Shown piece by piece: positions 19,516 through 28,722 of a DNA stretch of 64,000 nt (within the stretch, counting starts at the first letter, position 1; the number at the start of each line of letters is the position of its first letter). Below the pieces are notes generated by a model, which made no database searches, was not told the DNA's origin, and worked only from the letters and a program-made list of their open reading frames with translations. The translations under genes and the position numbers were made by a program. Origin of the DNA: Sulfurovum sp. NBC37-1 (GTDB lineage: Bacteria > Campylobacterota > Campylobacteria > Campylobacterales > Sulfurovaceae); NCBI RefSeq assembly GCF_000010345.1, contig NC_009663.1:1-64000 (forward strand), read 5' to 3'.

Positions 19516-20297
19516 TAAAAGTCCCACACGACAGCGGCATAGGGGCCGTCAAAGTCTATATCGACGACAAGGCCGTCCGCCAGGTTACTACTGTCAAGAT
19601 GCTGGGCTTTATACCCCGCTTCGATACCCAGTCCCATGCTGAATGTGTATCGGGCGCTGAGTTCATAGTTATAGTAGGTCGTATCGTCATAGCTGAAAAC
19701 ATCGCCCTCGAACTGTAGGCTAAGATCGGTATTGGGAACATTGAATCTGGCTTTGCCGTAGAGTGTAGGTATAAAGAGTGAAAAGTCCGTATCTTCAGTA
19801 GCAGAAATAGACATAGGCCCGATTCCTGTCAGAGTGGTTACAGCTATATTCCCGTCAATGTATCCCAGAGTGACACCTACGTCGGCCTCCACCCAATTGT
19901 CGAGAAGCTCATAATAGAGTGTAAGATCGTATTTGCTGATATCGAGGTTATTTTCGATACTTCCGAACTCGGGAATATGGATGCCACCCCAGGTGAAATC
20001 GCCGACCTCACCTTTCCCCTCCTGGGAGAGTTGCGTATAGGCAAGTTTGATATTGGGGAGCATCGGTGCAGGGTGTTCTATATAGGCTTTGAGAAAAACA
20101 TTCTCATTGCTGTCCCAGTGCAAAGTATCTTCCACGTCAGCAGATGTGCCCAGTCCCAAACCTGTATAGGGCTCAGTATAGGAGGCGCATCCGCTTGGAG
20201 AGTGGCTGTACATACCGACAGATATCTCTCCTCCGGCTATATCGGCATGGAGTATAGCTGAAGTTAACAAAGAGGCAAGTGCAAGTTTTTTTATCAT
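19515..20297 (-). CDS. Outer-membrane beta-barrel protein (TIGR04219-like)
   Basis: The 260-aa product starts with a signal peptide (MIKKLALASLLTSAILHA, cleavage near residue 18) and then alternates short amphipathic strands with turns, ending in VVWDF with a terminal Phe, the outer-membrane insertion signal. Its start DIAGGEISVGMY and the overall pattern match a family of predicted barrels annotated TIGR04219. The function is unknown. It heads a minus-strand operon with the RDD, MFS and mobA genes. A mixed membrane/cofactor operon is odd and may only reflect compaction. Confidence 0.82.
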   Translation of the reverse strand: MIKKLALASLLTSAILHADIAGGEISVGMYSHSPSGCASYTEPYTGLGLGTSADVEDTLHWDSNENVFLKAYIEHPAPMLPNIKLAYTQLSQEGKGEVGDFTWGGIHIPEFGSIENNLDISKYDLTLYYELLDNWVEADVGVTLGYIDGNIAVTTLTGIGPMSISATEDTDFSLFIPTLYGKARFNVPNTDLSLQFEGDVFSYDDTTYYNYELSARYTFSMGLGIEAGYKAQHLDSSNLADGLVVDIDFDGPYAAVVWDF

Positions 20298-20333
20298 TAT
20301 GTTCCCTTATTATTTTTATTTGTTGAAATGATA

Positions 20334-21551
20334 CTATTTTATACCTTGTGTCATTGTAAAGATAGGCAGAAGCATCGCTGAAACGATCACTCCGACGACT
20401 GCACCGATCAAAAGCATCATCAGAGGTTCGAGCAGTCCGAGAAGCAGTTTGAGTCTGTCTTCGTTCTCTTCGGCATAGAGTTTTGAAATGTTGTTCAGAA
20501 TGTTGGCAACTTCACTCGACTCTTCTCCGAGCGCCAAAGACTGCATGAAGTTCCGTTTGAGCTTCACTCCTTTTGACATTTGCAGTGCATTGGAGAGTTT
20601 GTTTCCTTCCAGTACCTTGACCGAAGCAGTTTCAAAAAGTTCCTTGAGCTTATAGTTTCCAAATGAGGCGGTTGACAGTTTGACTGCCTGTGCATAGGCA
20701 ACACCTGAATCGAGCATCAATGAGAGGATGTATGAGAAACGTCCGAGTTCATGGTTTTGGATCAGTGAGCCCAGGATGGGCACTTTCAGCAGCAGCCCAT
20801 CCCAAAAACGGTGAAACGAGTACAGTTTGCTGTAGGCGAGTTTGAAGAGTGCAATGACGAGTACAATGCCTATGACAAGATGGATATAGTAGTGGGTGAG
20901 AAAATCGCTGATGTTTAGTACGAACTGTGTGATGGGCGGAAGTTTCTGGTCTGTATCTTCGAAGATACCCGTGATCTTGGGGACGACGAACGCGATGAGG
21001 AAAGAGGTCATCGCAATGGCCACCGTAAAGATGACCGTAGGGTAGACCATGGCACCCTTGACCTGTTTTTTGACTTTGTTCTGTGCGGAAAAAAAGTTTC
21101 CCATATTGGTAAGTACTTCAACCATCTTGCCGCTCTGCCCGGCAATGTTGAGACTCTGCACGAAGAATTCAGGAAGTGCATAGACCTTCTGAGTATTGAG
21201 TGCATGATAAAGGGATTTTCCTTCATCGATCATCGTTCTGATGGAGTTAAGGAAAGAGACATATTTTTTCTCATTCTCATGCTGATTCTCAAGCAATCGA
21301 ATAGCGGTCAAGATGGTCATACCCGAATTTAGGTAGGAGGAGAGCTCCCTCGAGAAGGTGGCCAGCATCTCACCGGGCATTTCTCTTTTGGCAAAAGCTT
21401 CTAGGGAGAACTCTCTGGTTGGCGTGAGGGATTCATAATAAATATTCTGTGTGCGAAGTTTCTGTCCGGCCTCTTCGGTGGTACCGGCGGTCACCGTTCC
21501 TTTGACCCGTTTCCCCGTCTTGTCGAAACCTTTGTACTTGAAGAGCATTCC
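20334..21551 (-). CDS. gspF: Type II secretion / type IV pilus inner-membrane protein GspF-like
   Basis: GspF is the polytopic inner-membrane platform protein. The 405-aa product has two GspF domains: residues about 60-190 (EMLATFSRELSSYLNSGMTI start, then GKSLYHAL) and 265-390 (FSYILSLMLDSGVAYAQAV, then GNKLSNAL), each followed by hydrophobic segments (GAMVYPTVIFTVAIAMTSFL and LLEPLMMLLIGAVVGVIVS). I start at the ATG at 21551 (MLFKYKGFDKTGK), typical for the family; a TTG six codons earlier is possible. It is the last gene of the minus-strand pseudopilin arm. Confidence 0.92.
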   Translation of the reverse strand, partial: GMLFKYKGFDKTGKRVKGTVTAGTTEEAGQKLRTQNIYYESLTPTREFSLEAFAKREMPGEMLATFSRELSSYLNSGMTILTAIRLLENQHENEKKYVSFLNSIRTMIDEGKSLYHALNTQKVYALPEFFVQSLNIAGQSGKMVEVLTNMGNFFSAQNKVKKQVKGAMVYPTVIFTVAIAMTSFLIAFVVPKITGIFEDTDQKLPPITQFVLNISDFLTHYYIHLVIGIVLVIALFKLAYSKLYSFHRFWDGLLLKVPILGSLIQNHELGRFSYILSLMLDSGVAYAQAVKLSTASFGNYKLKELFETASVKVLEGNKLSNALQMSKGVKLKRNFMQSLALGEESSEVANILNNISKLYAEENEDRLKLLLGLLEPLMMLLIGAVVGVIVSAMLLPIFTMTQGIK

Positions 21552-21667
21552 TCTGCCTGTCCTTGCCAATTTTATGATGGTTGTATTATAACTTTTTTAG
21601 CTGTATGTTCTTTACGCGCAGTGGGGGAAGGGCTTTTTTCATTTTGATAAAACATACCAATAAACTT

Positions 21668-22096
21668 CTAAAAAGTACTGATCTTGAAGCGGAAATAGGC
21701 CGAAGAGTATCTGTCTTTGAGCTTGATCTCCTGGACAGTGGCGGCAGGACCGGAATCCTCTTCGGGAGTGAGGTTGACCGCTTCAGGTATGAAATACTCC
21801 CTCTGGGCCTTTTTTAGGATCTCCCTGCTTTTAAAATCATCAATTTTGAAATAGGATCGTAACACTTCATAGGCATCCTTCTTCTCTTTGTGGTAGCGTA
21901 AGGCATTATCGGTAAGGAAGAGAGAATCTTGCAGTGAGAGTTTGTTCCTTTCGGTGATGTAGACGATCTGCTCATGGTTCTGGCTGTGCACCTTGAGTAC
22001 ATAGACGATGGAGACGGAGATGATGATCACGGATACAAGTATCTCTATGATGGTAAAGGCAGGACGCAGGGCCATTCTGTGCAATAAATCTTTCAA
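21668..22096 (-). CDS. Type II secretion minor pseudopilin (GspI-like)
   Basis: The 142-aa product has a type III prepilin signal: basic leader MKDLLHRMALRPA, then FTIIEILVSVIIISVSIVYVL with Glu at position +5 of the mature protein and a 20-residue hydrophobic helix. The rest is a small globular domain. Assignment among minor pseudopilins H, I, J is uncertain; size and position suggest I. Its start overlaps the stop of the upstream pseudopilin gene in ATGA. gspF follows after about 115 bases. Confidence 0.78.
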   Translation of the reverse strand: MKDLLHRMALRPAFTIIEILVSVIIISVSIVYVLKVHSQNHEQIVYITERNKLSLQDSLFLTDNALRYHKEKKDAYEVLRSYFKIDDFKSREILKKAQREYFIPEAVNLTPEEDSGPAATVQEIKLKDRYSSAYFRFKISTF

Positions 22097-22635
22097 TAAA
22101 AATCCCCGCTTCCAGCAGCCAGCCTGCTGTTCTTGAGCCAGAGCTCCCTGGCTTCTTCCAGAGAGTCGACTTTTGCTGGCTCTCCAAAAAATGCCGGGAG
22201 AAAATAGATACCGTGTCGGTTCTCCAGTATCAACTGTGTGGAGCTGCCGTTCCTGTAAAAGTTCATCTCAAGACAGATCTTCTTGTCCTGGTATCGCCCG
22301 TCTTCAAGCAGCAGCAGCGACTCCTGTGAATTGAGGGTATAGGTTTTAGTCTCTGCAAGGTCTATCTTGTTCTCGTAGGCTTCAAAAGGAGAGGAAATAT
22401 CTGTACGAAGATAGCAGTTCCTGCACTGGTCAATGCAGATCAGTGTCGCTTCACCGCTGAAAAGTTCAGAATGCTGAATGCTTGTTTTTAGGTTGAGCGC
22501 GGTCAGTGCCCTGGGTTTGTTCTCACTCTTCTCCATTCCGTTGAATCCAAGAAAGTATACAATGGAAACAATGACGATGACCACAAGAAGTTCAAGCAGG
22601 GTGAAAGCACTTCTTCGTGTTGTTGAGGAGAGCAT
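22093..22635 (-). CDS. Type II secretion minor pseudopilin (GspH-like)
   Basis: The 180-aa product begins MLSSTTRRSAFTLLELLVVIVIVSIVYFLGF, a prepilin leader with a short basic head, the peptidase site before Phe, and Glu at +5. The globular part contains a Cys pair (CIDQCRNC) that could form a disulfide. Size and the position between gspG and the next pseudopilin suggest GspH. It begins 8 bases after gspG ends. Confidence 0.75.
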   Translation of the reverse strand: MLSSTTRRSAFTLLELLVVIVIVSIVYFLGFNGMEKSENKPRALTALNLKTSIQHSELFSGEATLICIDQCRNCYLRTDISSPFEAYENKIDLAETKTYTLNSQESLLLLEDGRYQDKKICLEMNFYRNGSSTQLILENRHGIYFLPAFFGEPAKVDSLEEARELWLKNSRLAAGSGDFY

Positions 22636-22643
22636 GAACCGGT

Positions 22644-23087
22644 CTATTTGTTACATTCAGAGAAGCGAATGTCCTTATTATTCTCTTCTCCCCCCTCTTT
22701 TCTGTCCGAAGCGAAACTGACAAGTTCAAACTCATCTCCTTTTTTGATGTAAACGAAGGGTGTTTCCCACGAATCTTTCGGCAGTTTCCTCAGGTAGGGT
22801 TTTGCCCTGTAGTTCGGGTATTTTTCGGCATCAGGGTTGCTCAGGAGCGCTTCAAGTCCCTCTTCTGTGTCAGGGTAAACACCGTTGTCGAGTTTGAACA
22901 TGTCGAGTCTTTTGCCAATGTCATTCATCTTAAGGCAGACCGTATCTCTTTTGGCCTGATCGGCAGAGTCCATCAGTCCGGGTGCCACGACGGCGACAAG
23001 CCCCCCGAGTATCACGATGACGATGAGAAGTTCTATCAGGGAGAAACCCGCTCTGAGTGTTCGGTCCGTTGATTGTGCTGTGCGCAT
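22644..23087 (-). CDS. gspG: Type II secretion major pseudopilin GspG
   Basis: GspG polymerises into the periplasmic pseudopilus. The 147-aa product has leader MRTAQSTDRTLRAG, cleavage before FSLIELLIVIVILGGLVAVVAP with Glu at +5, and the GspG-specific region LDNGVYPDTEEGLEALL near residue 70, followed by YLRKLPKDSWETPFVYI and a C-terminal part with SFASDRKEGGEENNKDI that fits the calcium-binding loop of the family. It is the first gene of the minus-strand arm and is divergent from gspK. Confidence 0.93.
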   Translation of the reverse strand: MRTAQSTDRTLRAGFSLIELLIVIVILGGLVAVVAPGLMDSADQAKRDTVCLKMNDIGKRLDMFKLDNGVYPDTEEGLEALLSNPDAEKYPNYRAKPYLRKLPKDSWETPFVYIKKGDEFELVSFASDRKEGGEENNKDIRFSECNK

Positions 23088-23147
23088 ATCTTTCCTTAGT
23101 TTGCTTTGGTATAATATCTGACAATTTTACTTTAATAGAGCTTTTAG
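23088..23147. promoter_or_regulatory. Divergent promoter region of the type II secretion arms
   Basis: The 60-base gap between gspG (minus) and the gspK-like gene (plus) contains GGTATAATATC near 23109-23119, an extended -10 element for the plus strand. The short distance means both arms share one control region. Confidence 0.5.
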
Positions 23148-24062
23148 ATGGATAAACCCAAATACCATGTCAGCAGGAATACAACAGGGAGAAAAGGCTT
23201 CGCTCTGCTTATTACACTCTCGGTACTGGCGGTACTCATAGCTCTTACAGGGGTGCTTCTTTCCTATTTCGATACAGTACGGAAAGATGCTGCAGGGACC
23301 AAAGCGCTGATCCAGGCAGACCTTTACTACACTGATATCAGGAAGATCATCAAAGGATTCAAAGAGAAGAAAACACTCTACACTACACTGTATCAGATGC
23401 CGGTACCGCTGGCCTCTCCGGACGCAAGATTCGATATATTGATTCAATGTCGTCCCAGAGCGAACGGTATCAACATCAACTGGCTGGGAAAAGAAAACGA
23501 CCCCAAGATGTCATTGCAGTATGATGCGGCCCGGAAACTCTTTGAGAATATCGCCCAGACCTATGATCTTGAAGACGCAGGTAGGCTCGAAGAAATACTT
23601 CTTGAAGAGATGCAGAGCAAAAAACCGTTCATTGTTAAAGAGTACAACAGACTTTTGCAAAAAAATGGTATTATATCTTTTAAACAATTCGGGCAGATCC
23701 TTCAACGCTATCAGTTCGAGACGGATGACCGGAAAATTTCTCTGGTCCCCTGGAAGAAATATTTTGTGTTTGGCGACAGCGGTGCGCTGGTAGACGGGGA
23801 TTATCTTTCTCCCGAACTCATTGCGATGCTGTTCGATATCGACCTTGACAGTGTCAAGGAAGAGTGGGTGGAAGGCGGCATGAAGCTGAAGGATTTTGTC
23901 CAGAATATGGGCGGGGAGTATAACGACAAACTTTTTGCACAGAAGTTCGTTGAAGAGGTGAAGTGCAGTGTACAGTATGCCTATGAGGATGAGCGCTTTG
24001 CATTTACGTTCATTGACAATGAGGAAGAGGTGAAAGATTTTGAATTTAACGGGAAGCAATAA
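23148..24062 (+). CDS. Type II secretion minor pseudopilin GspK-like
   Basis: The 304-aa product begins with a basic leader (MDKPKYHVSRNTTGRKG) and then FALLITLSVLAVLIALTGVLLSYFD, a hydrophobic helix lacking Glu at +5, which is the hallmark of GspK, the pseudopilus tip protein. The large globular domain after it also fits GspK, which is the biggest pseudopilin. Low overall conservation makes the name tentative. It is first in the plus-strand arm and its 3' end overlaps the next gene by 23 bases. Confidence 0.7.
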   Translation: MDKPKYHVSRNTTGRKGFALLITLSVLAVLIALTGVLLSYFDTVRKDAAGTKALIQADLYYTDIRKIIKGFKEKKTLYTTLYQMPVPLASPDARFDILIQCRPRANGININWLGKENDPKMSLQYDAARKLFENIAQTYDLEDAGRLEEILLEEMQSKKPFIVKEYNRLLQKNGIISFKQFGQILQRYQFETDDRKISLVPWKKYFVFGDSGALVDGDYLSPELIAMLFDIDLDSVKEEWVEGGMKLKDFVQNMGGEYNDKLFAQKFVEEVKCSVQYAYEDERFAFTFIDNEEEVKDFEFNGKQ

Positions 24063-24972
24063 AGAGCTGCTGCTGGTACATAGGGGAATGAATCCCGTCT
24101 CTCTCGACCATAGTGTCAATGTAATGCTCACGCCTCAGTTTTACACGATGAAAAAAGAGACACTTCCTGTCAAATACCTCTATCAGGCCAAAAAGATCGC
24201 ACCTTCGCTCTTTGACGGACTTTTGGATGAGAGCAGAACATATGAGTATTTTGTTTTCAAAGAGAAGGACGGCTGGGTATTCATTGCCTACGACCCTGAA
24301 GAGATCAGGGAACTCCTTCTTGCCAAAGGTATCTTTGCTGAACATCTCTCCAAGGTCTTTTTTGCACAGCAGACAGCTAAGCTGTTTGAGCAGCCGGTGC
24401 TCCTCGGTGACAAAGAGGCATTGATGACGATCGACGGGATTGTGACGCTTATACCCAAAGGGATACTTTCCGGCGACCTTCATGCAACAGAGTTCAGCGC
24501 CCGTTTCACCCCCTCATCCGGCGTAGCGCTGCAGGGTGTCTATACCTCACTGCTCAGCAAAAAAGAGGCGATTGTTTTGGCGGGTATCTTCACCGTCTTT
24601 GCAGGAATCTTTTTTGTCGAGGGATGGCAGTACAGCCGAAGCCTCAAGGTGCAGCAGCAGGAGATGCAGGAACTTCTTGAAGGCTACCCGGCACTGCAAA
24701 GCAAACTGCAAAGAGAAAGTATCGCGTTCAAATACCGAACGATCGACAGCAAAGAACGTAAAAAAAGAGAGACCATTAAAACACTTGCTGCGATGATCTT
24801 CAAGGGAGTGACCCTGACCTCCTATCACATGAACGAAAAGCATTTCAAGGTGGTCTTCTCCTGTGCGAATGACAAGGTGGCAAAAAAGGTACAGGAGTTG
24901 GCTAAAAAGTCCCACTTCAATGTGACAAGGGCCAAGGGCAGTAACATTGTGGTTATTGAGGGGAACGTATGA
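24040..24972 (+). CDS. GspL-like type II secretion protein
   Basis: The 310-aa product has a long cytoplasmic-like N-terminal domain, one membrane segment (AIVLAGIFTVFAGIFFVEG near residue 180-200), a coiled-coil-like stretch (RSLKVQQQEMQELLEG) and a small C-terminal periplasmic domain. This is the GspL plan, the protein that anchors the GspE ATPase. The start appears to be TTG at 24040, preceded by GAGGTG at 24027-24032; the next ATG at 24088 would shorten it by 16 residues. It overlaps its neighbours on both sides. Confidence 0.65.
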   Translation: MNLTGSNKELLLVHRGMNPVSLDHSVNVMLTPQFYTMKKETLPVKYLYQAKKIAPSLFDGLLDESRTYEYFVFKEKDGWVFIAYDPEEIRELLLAKGIFAEHLSKVFFAQQTAKLFEQPVLLGDKEALMTIDGIVTLIPKGILSGDLHATEFSARFTPSSGVALQGVYTSLLSKKEAIVLAGIFTVFAGIFFVEGWQYSRSLKVQQQEMQELLEGYPALQSKLQRESIAFKYRTIDSKERKKRETIKTLAAMIFKGVTLTSYHMNEKHFKVVFSCANDKVAKKVQELAKKSHFNVTRAKGSNIVVIEGNV

Positions 24973-25370
24973 ATCTGAGACCGTATCGATATGAACTGAT
25001 TGTAGGGATTTCTTTCTTTTTGATGCTGATCGCCTTTTTTTACAAAAATGCCCAGGTCTCCTCACAGGCGGAGCAGCTTTTCACGATGAAGCAGGAAGTG
25101 AGAGATTTCAAAGAGATCATTGCCCTCAAGAGGGTATGGGGTGACAAGGGCCTCTCCAAAAAGATCGACAGACTGCAAAGTATCGTGCCTGTATCCAAAG
25201 TGACATGGAACAAAAAAGGCAAGAAACTGACAGCCCGTTACAAAGAGCTCACTTCCAAAGAGCTGAACAAGCTGATGACAAAGGTGATGAGCCTTGCTGT
25301 GCAGATCATAGAGCTCGATATAAGCAAATCTGGTGAGAATTATAATGTGGAGTGCAAATGCAAGTGGTAA
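24969..25370 (+). CDS. GspM-like type II secretion protein
   Basis: The 133-aa product has a short basic N-terminus, one membrane helix (LIVGISFFLMLIAFFY, residues 10-25), a coiled-coil (SSQAEQLFTMKQEVRDFKEI) and a C-terminal ferredoxin-like-sized domain. This is the GspM plan. Identification is by layout and position after the GspL-like gene, which it overlaps by 4 bases. It ends in CKCKW. Confidence 0.6.
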   Translation: MNLRPYRYELIVGISFFLMLIAFFYKNAQVSSQAEQLFTMKQEVRDFKEIIALKRVWGDKGLSKKIDRLQSIVPVSKVTWNKKGKKLTARYKELTSKELNKLMTKVMSLAVQIIELDISKSGENYNVECKCKW

Positions 25371-25873
25371 AAAAAGCATTGATGATCCTGTTTGCCGTTT
25401 GGTTCGCCTTTGTACTCTTCATGCCAAAGCGTAACCTCTATTATAAAGTTGAACAGGTGCTTGCCACACAGGGTGTCAAGATCAACGAAGGCAGTATAAC
25501 TGGAGGGATTTTCACGCTGAATATCGATGAGGCAGTGGTCTATATGAAGGGGATCGACCTGATCCACATCAAACATGCCAGCTTCTTCTCCCTGCTTTTT
25601 TACAGCAGGGTGACACTTCAGGGGATCGTACTGGATGACTCCTTGAAAAATATGCTGCCGACAAAACTGGCTGAAGCAGTATTTTCCCATGTTATCTGGC
25701 ATCCCGGATATGTACAGGTTTCCGGCAAGGGCGCCTTTGGGGCATTTGAAGGTGACATCGACCTGGCACAGCGCAAGGTCCATCTTGATTTTACCGAGCT
25801 CAGCAAACCCGGTGTCTTGAAACACCAGCTGAAAAAGGGAGAGAAAGGATGGTATTATGAAACATCTTTTTAA
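25352..25873 (+). CDS. GspN-like type II secretion protein
   Basis: The 173-aa product has an N-terminal membrane anchor (ALMILFAVWFAFVLFMP) followed by a beta-rich domain with repeated patterns such as GSITGGIFTLNIDEA and HVIWHPGYVQVSGKGAFGAFEG. That resembles the GspN/AsmA-like lipid-transfer fold, shorter than GspN of enterobacteria (about 250 aa). The start overlaps the GspM-like gene by 19 bases and the end overlaps the GspC-like gene by 17 bases. The assignment is tentative. Confidence 0.55.
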   Translation: MQMQVVKKALMILFAVWFAFVLFMPKRNLYYKVEQVLATQGVKINEGSITGGIFTLNIDEAVVYMKGIDLIHIKHASFFSLLFYSRVTLQGIVLDDSLKNMLPTKLAEAVFSHVIWHPGYVQVSGKGAFGAFEGDIDLAQRKVHLDFTELSKPGVLKHQLKKGEKGWYYETSF

Positions 25874-26699
25874 TCCCCGGACACTGAAGTGGTTACTCAC
25901 ACTGCTCATTGCAATACTTGTGGTCAAGTTAGTATGGCTGGCAGTAGAAATGAAACTTCTGCCCACAGCGGGGATTAACCAGACTGAAGAGGTGGGAGGT
26001 AAATCCCTCTACTACAGGGTCGATCTCTCCCCTAACAAAGCACCTGCTCCCAAAAAAGTGGAAAAGAGAGCCCCTATGGGCAGCATCAAAGACATTGAGC
26101 TCCTTGCCGTATACAATGCTCCTGACACGACGGTGGTCACTGTGATGTACAAGCGTAAGACAAAAGTACTCGGACGCGGGGGAGAGATCAATGGATTTAC
26201 ACTTGAAGGAGCAGGAAGCACCTATGCTACGTTCAGCAAGAACGGCAAGACCTACAGGGTCGACCTGATCAAAGGCAAAAAAGGTTCAGTATCAGGAAGT
26301 ATCCGACCGGCTTCCCGTTCCGCCGTTTCAAAACCTCAGAGTGGAAACAATGTGGCTGAGGGAGAGATCGTCGATGCGGGAGACCATAAGATCGTTGACA
26401 GAGCCCTGTTGAGACACTATGCCAAGAACATGGACGATATCTACAAAAATATCGGTATTACCGAGCTCAAAGAGGGCAAAATCCTCAAAGGCTTCAAGAT
26501 CACCTTTGTGAAGCGCGGCAGTCCTTTTGCAAAACTTGGGGTGCGGCGTGGAGATATTATAAAGTCTATCAACGGACAGGAGATAAACAGTTATAATGCG
26601 GCATTTAATGTTTATAAGAATGTCGGAGATGTAGAGAACCTTACGCTGGTCATTCAGCGAGGAAAAGAAGACATGGAGTTGGAATATGAAATTAACTAA
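25857..26699 (+). CDS. Type II secretion protein GspC-like with PDZ domain
   Basis: The 280-aa product has one N-terminal membrane helix (KWLLTLLIAILVVKLVWLAVE, residues about 10-30), a GspC homology region (IKDIELLAVYNAPDTTVVTV near residue 77), and a C-terminal PDZ domain (FKITFVKRGSPFAKLGVRRG, then DIIKSINGQEI, residues about 215-275). GspC links the inner-membrane platform to the secretin, and the next gene encodes the secretin, overlapping by 14 bases. Confidence 0.85.
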   Translation: MKHLFNPRTLKWLLTLLIAILVVKLVWLAVEMKLLPTAGINQTEEVGGKSLYYRVDLSPNKAPAPKKVEKRAPMGSIKDIELLAVYNAPDTTVVTVMYKRKTKVLGRGGEINGFTLEGAGSTYATFSKNGKTYRVDLIKGKKGSVSGSIRPASRSAVSKPQSGNNVAEGEIVDAGDHKIVDRALLRHYAKNMDDIYKNIGITELKEGKILKGFKITFVKRGSPFAKLGVRRGDIIKSINGQEINSYNAAFNVYKNVGDVENLTLVIQRGKEDMELEYEIN

Positions 26700-28722
26700 A
26701 ATACTTTTGGGCATACTGTTGATCTTTACGATTGCACTGCAGGCGGCAGATGACGAGACAGTCAATGTGAATTTTCGTGACCTGTCCGTCAAGGATTTTA
26801 TCGAAATGGTCTCAAAGATCACTCAGAAGAACATCCTTATCGACACCGATCTGAAGGGTAAGATCAACTTTGTTTCGACCAAGCCGATCAAGAAATCTTC
26901 CCTGATACCTCTGGCGAACTCTATTTTGAGAAGCAAGGGGCTGGCACTGATTGATCAGGGCGAATTCTACAAAGTGGTCAAGGGTTCCACGGCAGCGGGT
27001 GAGGGACTCGATGTCAGCAGTTCCATTAATGGGGAAACTATGAAAACGGTCATGTTCCCGCTGAAGAACTCCAATGCGGCGGTCGTGCGCGCCAAGATCA
27101 AACCGCTGCTGAACAGAAATGACAAGATAATCTCCTTCAAAGAGAACAATGTCCTGGCGATCACTGCCACACCGAGAACACTGCAGTCAATCTCCAAGAT
27201 CATCAAAGCGGTCGAGAAGAGGGGTGTCAAACGTTCCGTGGTTGTCAAGCTAAAGAACGCCAGTGTTAAAGAAGTCTTCCCCAATGTGCAGAATATGGCA
27301 AAGAAACTGTTCCCTCAGACCATCGAGAGCGAAAAAGTGGATATCTTCAAGGATGAAGCGACTAACTCACTCATCCTTGTAGGCAAGGAAGATAACGATC
27401 GTCGGATGATCAAGTACATCAAGCAACTCGACCAGAAAGGGGACGACCAAACACAGAAAATGTATGTACTCCGCCTGAAGAATTCCAATGTCGAAGAGAT
27501 GGAAAAGATCATGAGCAAATTGATCTCCCAGATGAACAATATGGCGACGAAAAGACCAAAAAAAGGGGGCAAGCCGCCAAGCAAGGCGATGGTGGTTTCC
27601 GATATTGAAAGAAATGCGCTTATCGTACTTGCAACGGGGGAACAGATGCGAAATATTCGTGAAACGGTACGAAAGATAGATATTCCCAAAGTACAGGTCT
27701 ATGTCAAGGCGAAAATCGTGGAGATCGACAAGAATATGGCCGAGCAGGTCGGTATGAAATACGGAATGAACGGAGGGACGATCACCTCTTCGGGACTCTT
27801 TACTCTGGCGGGTAATATGGGAGCAAGTGCATTACAGATGTCCCCGGCACTTTTGGGTTTTTTGAACACAAATAATACAAAAACCTATACAGATCCTGTT
27901 ACAGGTAGTGTGATCCAAGAAAACAACCCTGCATTCAAGTTTGATTCAACGGACAAAGCCTTTGCTCTTGGTGCAGCACTGGATCTTTTGGAGAAGAACG
28001 GTGCGGCACATCTTCTGAGTGAACCTTCAGTACTCTGTACAAACAACAAGGAAGCCGAGATCTATGTGGGGCAAACACGATCGATTCTAACGCAGGCGCA
28101 GCAATCCACGACGGCGATCTCCAACGTCATCAACAACTACAGCAGGGAAGATATCGGACTGACACTCAAGGTCAAGCCGAGACTCTCCAGCAACAACCAA
28201 GTGACACTCGAGGTCGAAACGGTCCTCGAAGATATCGATCCTTCATCGGAACAGGTCGAAGACAGGCCCACGACTACCAAAAGAACGGTCAAGACCAATG
28301 CTATCGTCAGGAACGGTGAGATGATCATTCTCGGAGGCCTTATCAAGAGAGCGGGAGGAAAAAATATCAGCAAAGTACCTTTCCTTGGCGATATTCCCGT
28401 ATTGGGCGAAATGCTTTTTACGCATACAGGTGATGTGGAACGAGAACAGAACGTCGTGATCTACCTGACGCCCTATATTGTCAGAAAGAGCGGCGACCTG
28501 CAGAAGCTCAAGGAGATGCTCGCAGAACTCGAAGAGGTCCAGGTACGCTACAACAGGCTTGTTGAACAGGCACTGGAGAAGAACAAAGGCAAGCACCACA
28601 GCAGTCCGGCAAAAGCACTGGTCCCGAAAACGGAGTATGTCCCCGAACCTGCCTCGACACATGCAGGTAGCGGACATGCCAGCAACCTCGACCTGCTGAA
28701 CCAGGCCGAGGAGGAATTCTGA
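26686..28722 (+). CDS. gspD: Type II secretion secretin GspD
   Basis: GspD forms the outer-membrane channel. The 678-aa product has a signal peptide (LTKILLGILLIFTIALQAA), an N0 domain (VNVNFRDLSVKDFIEMVSKI), successive N1-N3 repeats with AVVRAKIKPLL, KEVFPNVQNMAKKLFPQ and VEEMEKIMSKLISQM, and the C-terminal secretin domain with LLSEPSVLCTNNKEAEIYVG and the signature VPFLGDIPVLGEMLF near residue 565. A Lys/Gly-rich loop (KRPKKGGKPPSK) lies in N3. The gene ends by sharing one base with the gspE start. Confidence 0.95.
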   Translation: MKLTKILLGILLIFTIALQAADDETVNVNFRDLSVKDFIEMVSKITQKNILIDTDLKGKINFVSTKPIKKSSLIPLANSILRSKGLALIDQGEFYKVVKGSTAAGEGLDVSSSINGETMKTVMFPLKNSNAAVVRAKIKPLLNRNDKIISFKENNVLAITATPRTLQSISKIIKAVEKRGVKRSVVVKLKNASVKEVFPNVQNMAKKLFPQTIESEKVDIFKDEATNSLILVGKEDNDRRMIKYIKQLDQKGDDQTQKMYVLRLKNSNVEEMEKIMSKLISQMNNMATKRPKKGGKPPSKAMVVSDIERNALIVLATGEQMRNIRETVRKIDIPKVQVYVKAKIVEIDKNMAEQVGMKYGMNGGTITSSGLFTLAGNMGASALQMSPALLGFLNTNNTKTYTDPVTGSVIQENNPAFKFDSTDKAFALGAALDLLEKNGAAHLLSEPSVLCTNNKEAEIYVGQTRSILTQAQQSTTAISNVINNYSREDIGLTLKVKPRLSSNNQVTLEVETVLEDIDPSSEQVEDRPTTTKRTVKTNAIVRNGEMIILGGLIKRAGGKNISKVPFLGDIPVLGEMLFTHTGDVEREQNVVIYLTPYIVRKSGDLQKLKEMLAELEEVQVRYNRLVEQALEKNKGKHHSSPAKALVPKTEYVPEPASTHAGSGHASNLDLLNQAEEEF